64,000 bases of DNA from Paludifilum halophilum (GTDB lineage Bacteria; Bacillota; Bacilli; Thermoactinomycetales; DSM-45169): positions 62,001 through 126,000 of the forward strand of contig NZ_NOWF01000007.1 of the NCBI RefSeq assembly GCF_002245355.1, in the 5' to 3' direction. The notes beneath the pieces were generated by a model. That model was not told the DNA's origin. It ran no database searches and saw nothing but the letters and a program-made list of their open reading frames with translations. A program made the position numbers and the translations under genes. Below, in pieces: positions 49,962 through 59,174 of the stretch (the first letter of the stretch is position 1; every line of letters starts with the position of its first letter).

Positions 49962-51665
49962 TTATTCGGTATCTTGGCTTCTGATCCAAATCGTAGCCGT
50001 CACAAAATAAAACAGCGCCGGGTAAATGGTTATGTGTTTATACAGATCCAAGTCCATCTTCCCTATAAAAACTCCGACAGCCAGGAGAAGCATTCCGATC
50101 AGACTGGCTAAAGCCAACACACCCGCCGTGTTGATCGATTTTTCGAAATGACCCGATACTTGGCCGCGATGGAATTCTGCTTTTTCCTTTTGTTTTTGTT
50201 TGATTTTTTCTTGAATGATTTTTTCTTTTTCTTCCTCTTCCGGATACGTTTCTCTAGCTCCGAAACATCCGCTCAACAGGATATAACTGGCCATGGTCAC
50301 CAACCAAGTGGGCACAAACAAGAAGTATAAATGGATGATCTGAAAGCGATCCATACATACAGCGAACACAACTCCGATGATCCAACTGAACAAAGCCGGC
50401 AGATTGATGTTTAATTTCTTATATTTCGCCCAATATCGCGTCCATCCGATTTTAGGGAAAATCCAATGTTCCGTAAAAACAACCGTGCCGACAGGGACCA
50501 AAATAAGCCCCATATATCCCACAAAATCCAGGAGCTGAGTAAAGACAAACGGAAAGCAAGCAACCACGGCCGTAACCATACCAGTAAGCATGGTTACACT
50601 TTTCACGGAATATCGATGAAAAATGGTTTGAAAAGCTAAACCGGCTCGGTATAAAGTCGGATTGGAGGTTGTCCACCCCGCGATGATCACCGCCAGAATT
50701 CCCACACTGCCCATGACTTGATAGGCGACCTCACCGGAATCCAAGCGGGATACGGTTGTATTCAGCATGGACGCGGCAGCGGCACCCATCATCCCGGCAC
50801 AGATCCAAGCCGCATAATGTCCGAAAAAAACGCCTACCGCCGAAGAAAACCCATATTTATACGTTTTGGCAAACCGAAAAATCGCCATATCACTCAATCC
50901 GCCATGCATCGCCAGGTTTGCGATCCATGCGAAAGCCATGACATGAAGCATTCCCAACTCTTCGCCGCCTGGAACGGCCTTTTGTCCCGTCCATATCTTT
51001 TCATCGGCGATGGTGATGAAATCAGAAAAGGAATGGAATCCGGAAACGGTATCTGAGAATCGGACCAGATCCGGCAAGGCCACCAGTGCTCCGCTGATAA
51101 AAATCAACAACAACCAAGGAGCACATATGGAAGAAAACTGAGCCACGGATTTAAAACCCAGAGCGGACACAATCGCCACGATGGAACCAATGATCAAGAC
51201 GAGAAGCACAAAAGACCCGTGAGTGGGGTACCAATGCGTTTGTACCGGAATATCAAACAATATTCTGATCGAGGAGGCGGAAACCGTAATCATGGCTCCT
51301 CCTAAAATACAGTACAAAATACCGTTAACAGCGTTATAAATTTTTTGCATCCACGGACCGGCTATTTTTTTCAAATAAGAATACAGAGTTAATCGAGTGT
51401 CTGTAGCAATCGGGGCACAAACAAAGGTCCATGTGAGAACAGCCAATAAGTTTCCGAAAAGCAGCCCCCATAAAACGTCTGTGGTCGTAACCCCCCACAT
51501 AACAAAAGTGGCACCGATGACAAACTCCGTTCCGGCAACATGTTCACCTGCAAACAGTCCGAGAAAGTGCTTCAATCCCTGCAACCGATGCTTGGCGACG
51601 GGTTGATCTTCTTCCGGGATTCCGCGGATCTCCGAGGGATCGAAATCCCTGTTCCTTTCTTCCAT
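49962..51665 (-). CDS. NCS1-family (purine-cytosine permease-like) transporter
   Basis: About 567 residues with 12 membrane segments. The FLGLFAGEHVAGTEFVIGAT stretch (helix 1), LLFGNLLAVLTWTFVCAPIA and GWTTSNPTLYRAGLAFQTIF (helix 8 region) fit the NCS1 nucleobase/cation symporter family. A charged insertion EEEEKEKIIQEKIKQKQKEK lies in a late cytoplasmic loop. Placed between a secreted rhamnogalacturonan lyase and the rha operon, it is a candidate rhamnose or pectin-fragment transporter, although known NCS1 members carry nucleobases, hydantoins or vitamins. The ATG at 51665 is preferred; a GTG at 51680 lies within the AGAGGTG ribosome site. Confidence 0.72.
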   Translation of the reverse strand: MEERNRDFDPSEIRGIPEEDQPVAKHRLQGLKHFLGLFAGEHVAGTEFVIGATFVMWGVTTTDVLWGLLFGNLLAVLTWTFVCAPIATDTRLTLYSYLKKIAGPWMQKIYNAVNGILYCILGGAMITVSASSIRILFDIPVQTHWYPTHGSFVLLVLIIGSIVAIVSALGFKSVAQFSSICAPWLLLIFISGALVALPDLVRFSDTVSGFHSFSDFITIADEKIWTGQKAVPGGEELGMLHVMAFAWIANLAMHGGLSDMAIFRFAKTYKYGFSSAVGVFFGHYAAWICAGMMGAAAASMLNTTVSRLDSGEVAYQVMGSVGILAVIIAGWTTSNPTLYRAGLAFQTIFHRYSVKSVTMLTGMVTAVVACFPFVFTQLLDFVGYMGLILVPVGTVVFTEHWIFPKIGWTRYWAKYKKLNINLPALFSWIIGVVFAVCMDRFQIIHLYFLFVPTWLVTMASYILLSGCFGARETYPEEEEKEKIIQEKIKQKQKEKAEFHRGQVSGHFEKSINTAGVLALASLIGMLLLAVGVFIGKMDLDLYKHITIYPALFYFVTATIWIRSQDTE

Positions 51666-51712
51666 CGGTATGGGAATCACCTCTTTTGAATCATTATCCG
51701 TCTTAAAAACCG

Positions 51713-51749
51713 GGCGATCGATCCCCGTTGTATACGGGAATCGATCGCC
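51713..51749 (-). terminator. Terminator of the rhamnogalacturonan lyase gene
   Basis: A 16-position stem GGCGATCGATCCCCGT against ACGGGAATCGATCGCC (one mismatch), followed on the minus strand by GTTTTTAAG. Confidence 0.85.
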
Positions 51750-51769
51750 GCATCTTGTGATAAAAAAGT

Positions 51770-53695
51770 CTATCGCCCGTTGTCAGGCCTCACGGTATTG
51801 ATCTTGGGTTTCGGGGGATTCGCCATTCCTTCGCCCAGATAAAAGCCGGTATGCGGCGGCTGATTATAGGCCACATTTTGCCAGGCCACTCCCAACCGGT
51901 ATACCGGATCATGCATCAAGGTATAGATCCGATGATCGGTCACGGATGTGGTGGTATAAATTCGCAATTCCGTGCTGTCCTCCGACCTCCAAACGGCCTC
52001 TTCCCGCCAGTCACCCAAAATGTCGGCCTGTAAGGACGGATTTCCTTTCGTCCCATTATTGGAGTAAGTCCCCTCAGCGGTGAACAGATCCACTGTCTGG
52101 TTTTTTTCATAATCCCATTTGGCGATTTTGCCGACTCCCTTTTCTTCATCCCAGTCATGATCGAGAAGCTCGCGGGTCAAATCTCCATCCCACCAAATGG
52201 CGAAATTGGCCGGCGGAATCTTCGTGGAAATTTTCTCTCCTTTAGCTGTATACAACCCTCCGGATGAACTGTTCCAGGCACCATCGACTGCCCAAGACTC
52301 CGCCCCAGGATGTCTCGGGTCGATATCGGCGGACAGTCCTCTCCCCACATCATAATCCGTCGGAACTCCCCAGATCAGTTCTCCGGTTTCCGCATCCCGG
52401 AACTCAATACCCGCCTCATTGGGTGCTTCCTCATGGACTTGAAACACCTCCATACCGGGTCTGCCGGGATCCAAATCGCTCACATGCATAGCATCCCCAT
52501 GCCCCAAACCTGTGGTGTAAAGACCTTTTCCGTTATGATCGACAGCCATGGCCCCGTAAACGATTTCATCTTTCCCATCGCTGTCCACATCCGCGATACT
52601 GAGTTGGTGATTTCCCTGTCCCGCATAATCCTCATGACCGGAATCATCACTGTCAAAGGTCCACAATCGGGTCAATTGGCCGTCTCTGTAATTGTAAGCT
52701 GTCAGCATGGTTTTCTCATAATAACCGCGGGCCATGATCAGACTCGGCCTTTTCCCGTCCAGATAAGCGATCCCCGCCAGAAAGCGGTCCCCTCGATTTC
52801 CGTAACAATCACCCCAGTCGCAAATATTCCCTCTTTCAGGCGAAAACGGCTTTGTCACCAATTCCTTACCCGTCTCTCCGTCAAACACCGTAAGATATTC
52901 CGGGCCCGATAAGATCCGACCCTCTTCATTGCGGTAATCCGCATCCGGGTCGCCGATGACTTTCCCGGTTCCGTCCGTGGTGCCATCCGCTGTTTTCAGG
53001 GCCACTTCCGCCTTGCCGTCACCATTCAAATCATAGACCATAAACTGTGTATAGTGGGCGCCTGCGCGGATATTCTTTCCCAATCCCATCCGCCACAGAT
53101 GGGTACCATCCAGCTCGTAGGCGTCCAAGAAAACTTCTCCGGTGATTCCGGACTGTGAATTATCCTTCGAATTGGAAGGATCCCACTTCAGGATGATTTC
53201 ATACTGACCGTCGCCGTCAAGATCCCCCACACTGGCATCATTAGCCCGGTAGGTATAGGTGGAGCCGTCCGGATTCTTACCATCAGCCGGTTTCTGAAGC
53301 GGAAGGGAAAGAACATTTTTGTTCCACACGCTGACCGTCTCGGATTTCGGCTGTTCCTTCCCTTTCACAACCGCACGTACTTCATAGGTTGAATCGGCGG
53401 TTCCCTTTCGATCCAAGTAATTGGTGCTGGAACGGATCGGTGAATCATTCACCTTTTTTCCGTCACGATAAAGGTTGAAAGAGGTGGATGGGTGATCGGT
53501 ACCCAGTAACCGCCAACTCACAAAGACACCCTCATCCACTTTCACAGCCACAGGGCTTCGATCCAAATCTTCCATCTGACGAGCAGGAGCCGGTTTCGCT
53601 CCAACCCATTGGGGAACGCAAAAGGACGCGATCAAAAGAACTCCCAGTCCAATCAAAGTCGATTTCCTTCGTAAAGGAGACCTTTTTTTCGCCAT
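51770..53695 (-). CDS. Secreted rhamnogalacturonan endolyase (PL11, YesW-like)
   Basis: About 641 residues. The signal peptide (KKRSPLRRKSTLIGLGVLLI, cleavage near AKPAPA) is followed by a fibronectin-like N-domain (VSWRLLGTDHPSTSFNLYRD). An eight-bladed propeller rich in calcium-binding Asp repeats comes next (GDLDGDGQYEIILKWD, VYDLNGDGKAEVALKTADG, ADVDSDGKDEIVYGA, HVSDLDPGRPGMEVFQVHEE). It ends with NVAYNQPPHTGFYLGEGM, typical of PL11. These enzymes cleave the rhamnose-galacturonate backbone of rhamnogalacturonan I outside the cell. The ATG at 53695 has GGAGAG 8 bases upstream. The adjacent rhamnose and uptake genes support the role. Confidence 0.92.
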   Translation of the reverse strand: MAKKRSPLRRKSTLIGLGVLLIASFCVPQWVGAKPAPARQMEDLDRSPVAVKVDEGVFVSWRLLGTDHPSTSFNLYRDGKKVNDSPIRSSTNYLDRKGTADSTYEVRAVVKGKEQPKSETVSVWNKNVLSLPLQKPADGKNPDGSTYTYRANDASVGDLDGDGQYEIILKWDPSNSKDNSQSGITGEVFLDAYELDGTHLWRMGLGKNIRAGAHYTQFMVYDLNGDGKAEVALKTADGTTDGTGKVIGDPDADYRNEEGRILSGPEYLTVFDGETGKELVTKPFSPERGNICDWGDCYGNRGDRFLAGIAYLDGKRPSLIMARGYYEKTMLTAYNYRDGQLTRLWTFDSDDSGHEDYAGQGNHQLSIADVDSDGKDEIVYGAMAVDHNGKGLYTTGLGHGDAMHVSDLDPGRPGMEVFQVHEEAPNEAGIEFRDAETGELIWGVPTDYDVGRGLSADIDPRHPGAESWAVDGAWNSSSGGLYTAKGEKISTKIPPANFAIWWDGDLTRELLDHDWDEEKGVGKIAKWDYEKNQTVDLFTAEGTYSNNGTKGNPSLQADILGDWREEAVWRSEDSTELRIYTTTSVTDHRIYTLMHDPVYRLGVAWQNVAYNQPPHTGFYLGEGMANPPKPKINTVRPDNGR

Positions 53696-53774
53696 TGCTT
53701 TCACTCTCCTTCTAAAGGACTTTTCTATTTTTCAAATTAAGGGTTTAACTCGTCATTTTGAATCCCCCCTTTGG

Positions 53775-55082
53775 TCAGTCCAGCAAACCGAGCATTTTCG
53801 GTATCGACAGGCTGATCTCAGGTATAAACGCAACCAACAGCAGACCCGCAACCAGCGGAATATAGAAAATGAGCAACGACCGAATGATTCTCTCGATGCT
53901 GACTCCACTGACACTGCTTCCGATAAACAGGACGGTACCGATCGGGGGTGTTGTAACCCCGATCGCCAAACTCATGGTCATAATCATGCCGAAATGAACC
54001 GGGTCTAAGCCCAGTTGCATCGCTATCGGGAACAGAATCGGAGTGAAAATCAACAAAGCGGGCGCGATATCCATAAATGTGCCAACAAGTAACAAAAGTC
54101 CGACCATGATCAGCAAGATGACATGGTTGTTATCCGATACAGATAACAATGCATGGGTTACGGTTTGGGGAATGCGCGCATAGGCCAGGATCCAGGACAT
54201 CACCGTAGAGGCCCCGACCAGCAATAAAATCATTCCTGAAAAAACAACCGTATCCTTTAGGATCTTGGGGATATCGGACCAATTTAAACTGCGATAAATC
54301 AGACTGAGAACCAGCGCATAAAAAACGGCGATAGCCGCTCCTTCTGTTGCCGTGAATATCCCCATCGCAATCCCGCCGATCACGACCACAACCAGAAGCA
54401 GACTGGGGATCGCCTCCCAAACCGTTTTCAGTCCTTCTTTCCAATGAACAGGATCCGCCACGGGGTATTTTTCCTTTTTAGCGATGGCATAAGCCACAAT
54501 CAATACCAATAACGCCATCATGAAGCCGGGTAAATATCCCGCCAGAAACAACGCTCCGATGGAAGTCCCCCCGCTTAACAAGGAATAAAGGATGGGGATT
54601 CCACTAGGCGGAATCACCAAACCGGTCGGGGCTGAAGCAATATTGACGGCGGCGGAATAGGCCGGATCATAACCTTCTTTCTTTTGCAAAGGACTCATGA
54701 TTTTGCCCATGGTGGCCGCCGAAGCGATGGCCGATCCCGAAATAGCGCCGAAAAGCATATTTCCAATCACATTCGTGTGCGCCAGCGATCCCGACATCCT
54801 CCCGCCTATCAATTTCGCCAAATGAATCAGTCTTTGCGCGATACCCCCGTTATTCATAATACTGCCGGCAAGCATAAAGAAAACGAGAGCCAGTAAAACA
54901 AAACTGTCGATACCGGTAATGATCTGTTGAGAAGTCACAATCAGAGAAGAGTCGGCCGGCATGATAAACAAAGCCGCCACAAAGGAAGAGACGGCAATAC
55001 TGACGGAAATCGGTACGCCGATAAACAGGAATACGAAAAATACCAGAAAGAGTACAAGGCCTGCCAGCATCGCAGTCTCCAT
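53775..55082 (-). CDS. TRAP transporter large permease (DctM)
   Basis: About 435 residues with some 11-12 membrane segments, DctM family. Typical blocks are GGIAQRLIHLAKLIGGRMSG, GNMLFGAISGSAIASAATMG and GVTTPPIGTVLFIGSSVSGV. It forms the sodium-coupled channel with DctQ and the binding protein DctP. The ATG overlaps the DctQ stop (TGATG), so translation is coupled. Probable cargo is an oligogalacturonide or uronate product of pectin breakdown. Confidence 0.9.
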   Translation of the reverse strand: METAMLAGLVLFLVFFVFLFIGVPISVSIAVSSFVAALFIMPADSSLIVTSQQIITGIDSFVLLALVFFMLAGSIMNNGGIAQRLIHLAKLIGGRMSGSLAHTNVIGNMLFGAISGSAIASAATMGKIMSPLQKKEGYDPAYSAAVNIASAPTGLVIPPSGIPILYSLLSGGTSIGALFLAGYLPGFMMALLVLIVAYAIAKKEKYPVADPVHWKEGLKTVWEAIPSLLLVVVVIGGIAMGIFTATEGAAIAVFYALVLSLIYRSLNWSDIPKILKDTVVFSGMILLLVGASTVMSWILAYARIPQTVTHALLSVSDNNHVILLIMVGLLLLVGTFMDIAPALLIFTPILFPIAMQLGLDPVHFGMIMTMSLAIGVTTPPIGTVLFIGSSVSGVSIERIIRSLLIFYIPLVAGLLLVAFIPEISLSIPKMLGLLD

Positions 55083-55567
55083 CACGATTCACTTCCTTGT
55101 ACATCGGATCGAAACCAGTTCCGTATGTTCATGATTTGATAAAGGATGATCACAACACCTGAAAAAGGAAGAATGAGATAGATCCACCCCATGGGTACAC
55201 CTAAAATGGGGGACGTTTCGGTCATCGTGGACCGAACCATCATACTGCCGCCAATCACCAAAACCGACAAGGAGAAAATTAGAACGATCAGATCATTGAA
55301 GATCCGAAGCCGCCGATACGACCTTCCTTTGAATCGGTCCCTCAAAAAAGTGAGTGCTAAATGTTGGTCGGTTCCAAATGCATAGCTGGCTCCAAGCATC
55401 GCAATCCATATCAAGGAAAATCGCAACACCTCTTCGGTGACCACGCTTGGATTCTGGAGAACATAACGGGTGAATACCTGCCAAAGAGCCCCCAACAGCA
55501 AGAAAATAATCAGGACACTGGAAACACTCAATAAGAATCGATCCAGTATTTTTCTTACCTGATCCAA
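55082..55567 (-). CDS. TRAP transporter small permease (DctQ)
   Basis: 161 residues with four membrane segments and the DctQ-type motif LRFSLIWIAMLGASYAFGTD, then HLALTFLRDRF. It supports assembly of the DctM channel. The start is TTG at 55567, after GGGGGGATGAGGA. It lies 25 bases downstream of dctP. Confidence 0.88.
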   Translation of the reverse strand: MDQVRKILDRFLLSVSSVLIIFLLLGALWQVFTRYVLQNPSVVTEEVLRFSLIWIAMLGASYAFGTDQHLALTFLRDRFKGRSYRRLRIFNDLIVLIFSLSVLVIGGSMMVRSTMTETSPILGVPMGWIYLILPFSGVVIILYQIMNIRNWFRSDVQGSES

Positions 55568-55592
55568 TCCTCATCCCCCCTGAATCTCCTCT

Positions 55593-56615
55593 TTATTCAA
55601 GTTCCTTGAAACGGTCCAATATTTTCGCTATATCGGGATCTTCACGTCGGGCTTCTTGAATGAGCGGTTCCACCTTTTTACGAAAAGGCTCCTGTTCCGG
55701 GTGATAGAATCGGACCCCCAACTCCTTTTTGGATTCTTCCATACTGCGCTGAAGCAACTTCTCCCATTTTTCAGCGTGATACTTGGTTGATTTTCGGGCC
55801 GATTTTTGAATCATTTGTTTCTCTTCTTCCGACAGACGGTTCCATGTGTCCGCGTTCATGACCAAAAAGTCCGGGATTCGGGTGTGTTCATCAAAGGAGA
55901 ATGTCTTCGCTACTTCGCCGTGATTGGCATCGGTTAGAGCAATCGGACTACTCTCCGCTCCGTCGATAATCCCTTGTTGTAAGCCGGTATAGACTTCCGA
56001 AGGAGGTAGCGGGGTCGGTGAAGCCCCTAAAAGCTCCATCGTTTCAATCGAAGTGGTATTATTCATCACCCTGATTTTTAATCCGCGTAAATCGTCCGGA
56101 TGGTTGATCGGCGTATTTTTAGTGTAAAAACTCCGGGTACCGGCATTGTAATGAGTGATCCCCATCAACCCGACATTCTGTAAATCTTTATACAAGTCCT
56201 GAACCGTGCCGGACTGCATCACGCGGCGGTAATGTTCATCATCTTTGAAAACGTAAGGCAAACTGAATACCGAAAAATCAGATGAAAAACTCTCCAAAAC
56301 GCCGCCATTCACTTTCGCCATATCAATGACCCCGGTCTTTACCAGCTCCAGCATCACTCTTTCATCGCCGAGCACAGCCTCTCCATAAATATCCACGTTT
56401 ATTTTTCCCTCTGAACGGCGTTCCAGGTCTTCACCAAATTCCTCAAGGCTTCCATAAACAGGACTGGCTTCGCCGTGTATGTGGGCGAGTGTCAAATGTC
56501 TTTCCCCGATCCCTTCATTCCCATTCTGAGCCCCGCTCGGATCGGCATTGGAAGCCGAACAGGCCGTGATGGAAAGAATGACGAGCCCCCATAACAATAA
56601 GCCGACACGTTTCAA
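55593..56615 (-). CDS. TRAP substrate-binding lipoprotein (DctP)
   Basis: 340 residues. The lipoprotein signal is RVGLLLWGLVILSITACS (lipobox Cys at about 19). DctP-family features are VMLELVKTGVIDMAKVNGGV, DDLRGLKIRVMNNTTSIETM (substrate-carboxylate-binding Arg in IRV) and LGASPTPLPPSEVYTGLQQG, then IIDGAESS. It captures an organic acid, probably a uronate, outside the membrane. The start is TTG at 56615, after GAGGTGACAGGTA. First of three TRAP genes. Confidence 0.9.
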   Translation of the reverse strand: MKRVGLLLWGLVILSITACSASNADPSGAQNGNEGIGERHLTLAHIHGEASPVYGSLEEFGEDLERRSEGKINVDIYGEAVLGDERVMLELVKTGVIDMAKVNGGVLESFSSDFSVFSLPYVFKDDEHYRRVMQSGTVQDLYKDLQNVGLMGITHYNAGTRSFYTKNTPINHPDDLRGLKIRVMNNTTSIETMELLGASPTPLPPSEVYTGLQQGIIDGAESSPIALTDANHGEVAKTFSFDEHTRIPDFLVMNADTWNRLSEEEKQMIQKSARKSTKYHAEKWEKLLQRSMEESKKELGVRFYHPEQEPFRKKVEPLIQEARREDPDIAKILDRFKELE

Positions 56616-56728
56616 TACCTGTCACCTCACCAATGATCGAGTGAAAACCCTTACATAATTATTTAATGAACAATCCCTTCGGACTTTTAGCAGTTCTCTA
56701 TATTGATCGTAATCATCGATTAAAATCC

Positions 56729-56779
56729 CGTCTTATTAAATCAGGAATCATCATCTCAATATCGGAATCGTTTTTAAAA
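56729..56779. repeat. 51-bp direct repeat, copy 1
   Basis: Matches 62402-62452 at 45 of 51 positions, same orientation. It overlaps the stop codon of the downstream Gfo/Idh gene. Read on the minus strand one frame gives FKNDSDIEMMIPDLIRR; the other copy gives FKTNSDIETIIPDLIRR. Confidence 0.8.
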
Positions 56780-57952
56780 GTGGACCGTTCTTCCCTTTTT
56801 ACCCCAGGGAACACCGGCTTCACCGGGCAAACGCCACTTATGAAAACACGCCATCAATGCATCACTCAGGCCCTCCACCCATCTGAATTTCGTATCCGGG
56901 TTCCGTTTTACGAACGTTTTCGGGAAAGACACCACCTCAGGAACGGACTGATGCATGCCGCTGATACATTGGACATGAGTCATAGCAGCTTCCGGACCGC
57001 AAAGAATATCTCGATTTCCGGCTTCTGCCGCTTGAAGACAGGTCCTCAACTTTGCCAAATGATCTTCTTCCGGATCTTGATAAACCTTTTTGGTACCGTC
57101 GTGAAAATGAGCGATCATGTGGCCCTTTCCCTGATGAGAGTGATAGGTAATCACCGCTTTTTCAAACTCGAATACAAAGCGAGGCCCCGCTTCTTCTTCT
57201 GCCGCATGGGAGGCAAAAAAAAGAAGCTCCGTACCCTCTTTTGTTTGGACTCTGACCGCACAGGTATCGAAATTCTCTATCTCATTGGCACGATAAAGTT
57301 CCGCCGTCAGTTGTTCTATTTCAACACTTCTCTCTTTTTCCGGGCCCAATAGATAAAACATATGATGCAGAAAATGGGACGTGGCATTATTCGCCACACT
57401 ATCCAGAATGATATCGCCGTTTGCACTGTATTTTCTCCCGGCCCAGGAAGCCCGTTTATAGTAGTCTTCATTGCGGGGCCAGAGGACGATGGTTTTGAAC
57501 CGTTTGGCTTTCCCAAACCGGCCGCTCAGCACATCCGCTTTCAAGCGTTGGATGGAGGGAGTGAAGGACCAGTTAAAACCGATCGCTACAAATTTCCCTG
57601 TGCGATCTCGGGTTTCCATGATTTGTCGGGCACCCTCAACCGTTGTACTCATGGGTTTTTCGCATAGAACGTGACTTCCGTGGGATAAAGCATAACAGGT
57701 TTGTTGCGCATGAAAATGAATCGGTGTGGAGATCACAGCCAAATCGGCATCCCATTGTTCATAAAACGCTTCCAATGAAGAAAAGACAGGAATATTGTTT
57801 TGGACAATCCGATCGTAATATTCACTCAGGGTCGGATGAATATCGACGACACCCTTAATGGTGTGTTGTAACGATCGATCGAACAATTCCTTCAGATATA
57901 AACGGCCGTATCCGCCTATACCGACTAAGACCGTGGAAACGTGTTTGTTCAT
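56774..57952 (-). CDS. Gfo/Idh/MocA-family dehydrogenase A
   Basis: 392 residues. The N-terminal Rossmann fold has VLVGIGGYGRLYLKELFDRS and the catalytic Lys motif HVLCEKPMSTTVEGARQIME (EKP, about residue 98). The C-terminal beta-sheet domain carries DIILDSVANNATSHFLHHMF, with His residues likely near the active site. Such enzymes oxidise or reduce sugar hydroxyls with NAD(P). It is the last gene of the five-gene block before the TRAP operon. GGAGAGGAG precedes the ATG. Substrate unknown. Confidence 0.85.
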   Translation of the reverse strand: MNKHVSTVLVGIGGYGRLYLKELFDRSLQHTIKGVVDIHPTLSEYYDRIVQNNIPVFSSLEAFYEQWDADLAVISTPIHFHAQQTCYALSHGSHVLCEKPMSTTVEGARQIMETRDRTGKFVAIGFNWSFTPSIQRLKADVLSGRFGKAKRFKTIVLWPRNEDYYKRASWAGRKYSANGDIILDSVANNATSHFLHHMFYLLGPEKERSVEIEQLTAELYRANEIENFDTCAVRVQTKEGTELLFFASHAAEEEAGPRFVFEFEKAVITYHSHQGKGHMIAHFHDGTKKVYQDPEEDHLAKLRTCLQAAEAGNRDILCGPEAAMTHVQCISGMHQSVPEVVSFPKTFVKRNPDTKFRWVEGLSDALMACFHKWRLPGEAGVPWGKKGRTVHF

Positions 57953-58026
57953 TCGATTTTCTCCTCTCCGGTATGTGGATGAACCATCGATTCGGACAAG
58001 AGGATCATCAACCGTCCTGTATCGTT

Positions 58027-59106
58027 CTATGAAACGGTCACATGAACCGCTTTTTTCTGGGCGATCAGGGAAAGCTCGGCCGCTTTGAAGGTATGGACCT
58101 GAGTCATCGCTTTTTCGGTTCCATGCAAACAGTCGGAGATGAGTTGACCAAAATAGGGAAACCCCACTTTTCCTTTCAAAGAAAAATGCTTCTCTCCTTC
58201 ATGGTTCACCAGATAGAGATGTTCCCCCTTACCATCCCGGGTCAGATCGATATATTTTCTCAATTCGATCGAGCCGTCCGTTCCAAGGATGAAAGTCCTT
58301 CCGTCTCCCCATGTTCGCAAACCATCCGGCGTAAACCAATCCACCCGAAAATAATTCGCCGCCCCATTGTCGGCGATCAAGGAAGCATCTCCGAAATCGT
58401 CCAACTCCGGGTACTCCGGATGCGCATAATTGGCCACTTTGCTGTGAACGACACGGGCATCCCGGGCATCGGTATAATACAGGAATTGTTCGATTTGATG
58501 ACTTCCGATATCGCATAAGATTCCGCCATAGGAGGACCGTTCAAAAAACCAGGAAGGCCGGGTTTCCGCCTGAAGCCGATGCGGCCCGAGACCCAGAACC
58601 TGCAGGACACGTCCGATCGCTCCCGCCTGAATCAACCGACCGGCGAAGACCGCGCTCTCAACATAAACCCTTTCACTATAGAAGACCGCCCATTTTAATC
58701 CGGTTTCCTCCGTTTTGCGACGGGCTTTTTCCAACTGTTGAAGTGTGGTAAAGGGGGCCTTGGCTGAAAAGTAATGTTTGCCGGCATTCATCACCCGGAT
58801 CCCGAGGTCACACCGTAGATAGGGAATCGTTGCCCCGGCTACCAAATGGATCGTTTCATCCTCCAGAATGACCTCTTCGGAAGAAGCCCTTTGGGCTTGA
58901 GGAAACGTCTCAACGAATCGATCCACTTTTTTTTCATCGGAATCATACACCCATTTCAATTCTGCACCCGCCTCTATCAAACCCCGACACATTCCATAAA
59001 TATGACCGTGGTCCAACCCGATGGCGGCAAAGGAAAATTCTCCGGGACCCACTACAGGGCCCGGATTCTCTAAAGGGATACCTTCGATAAAGTCCGATTT
59101 GTGCAA
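58027..59106 (-). CDS. Gfo/Idh/MocA-like protein B with altered EKP motif
   Basis: 359 residues. The Rossmann start is SFAAIGLDHGHIYGMCRGLI, lacking the usual GxGxxG, and the EKP position reads KHYFSAKAPFTTLQQLEKAR, keeping Lys but losing Glu and Pro. GGILCDIGSHQIEQFLYYTD matches the family's Asp-x-x-x-His catalytic segment. It could be a divergent dehydrogenase or a dehydrogenase-fold protein with another chemistry. The start is TTG 59104-59106, 8 bases after AAGGAGT. Fourth of the five-gene block. Confidence 0.78.
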   Translation of the reverse strand: MHKSDFIEGIPLENPGPVVGPGEFSFAAIGLDHGHIYGMCRGLIEAGAELKWVYDSDEKKVDRFVETFPQAQRASSEEVILEDETIHLVAGATIPYLRCDLGIRVMNAGKHYFSAKAPFTTLQQLEKARRKTEETGLKWAVFYSERVYVESAVFAGRLIQAGAIGRVLQVLGLGPHRLQAETRPSWFFERSSYGGILCDIGSHQIEQFLYYTDARDARVVHSKVANYAHPEYPELDDFGDASLIADNGAANYFRVDWFTPDGLRTWGDGRTFILGTDGSIELRKYIDLTRDGKGEHLYLVNHEGEKHFSLKGKVGFPYFGQLISDCLHGTEKAMTQVHTFKAAELSLIAQKKAVHVTVS

Positions 59107-59174
59107 AGAAAACCACTCCTTTCTATACGACTTCTTTTTCCATTTAATCGTTCATACATCATGAATCATCCTGC

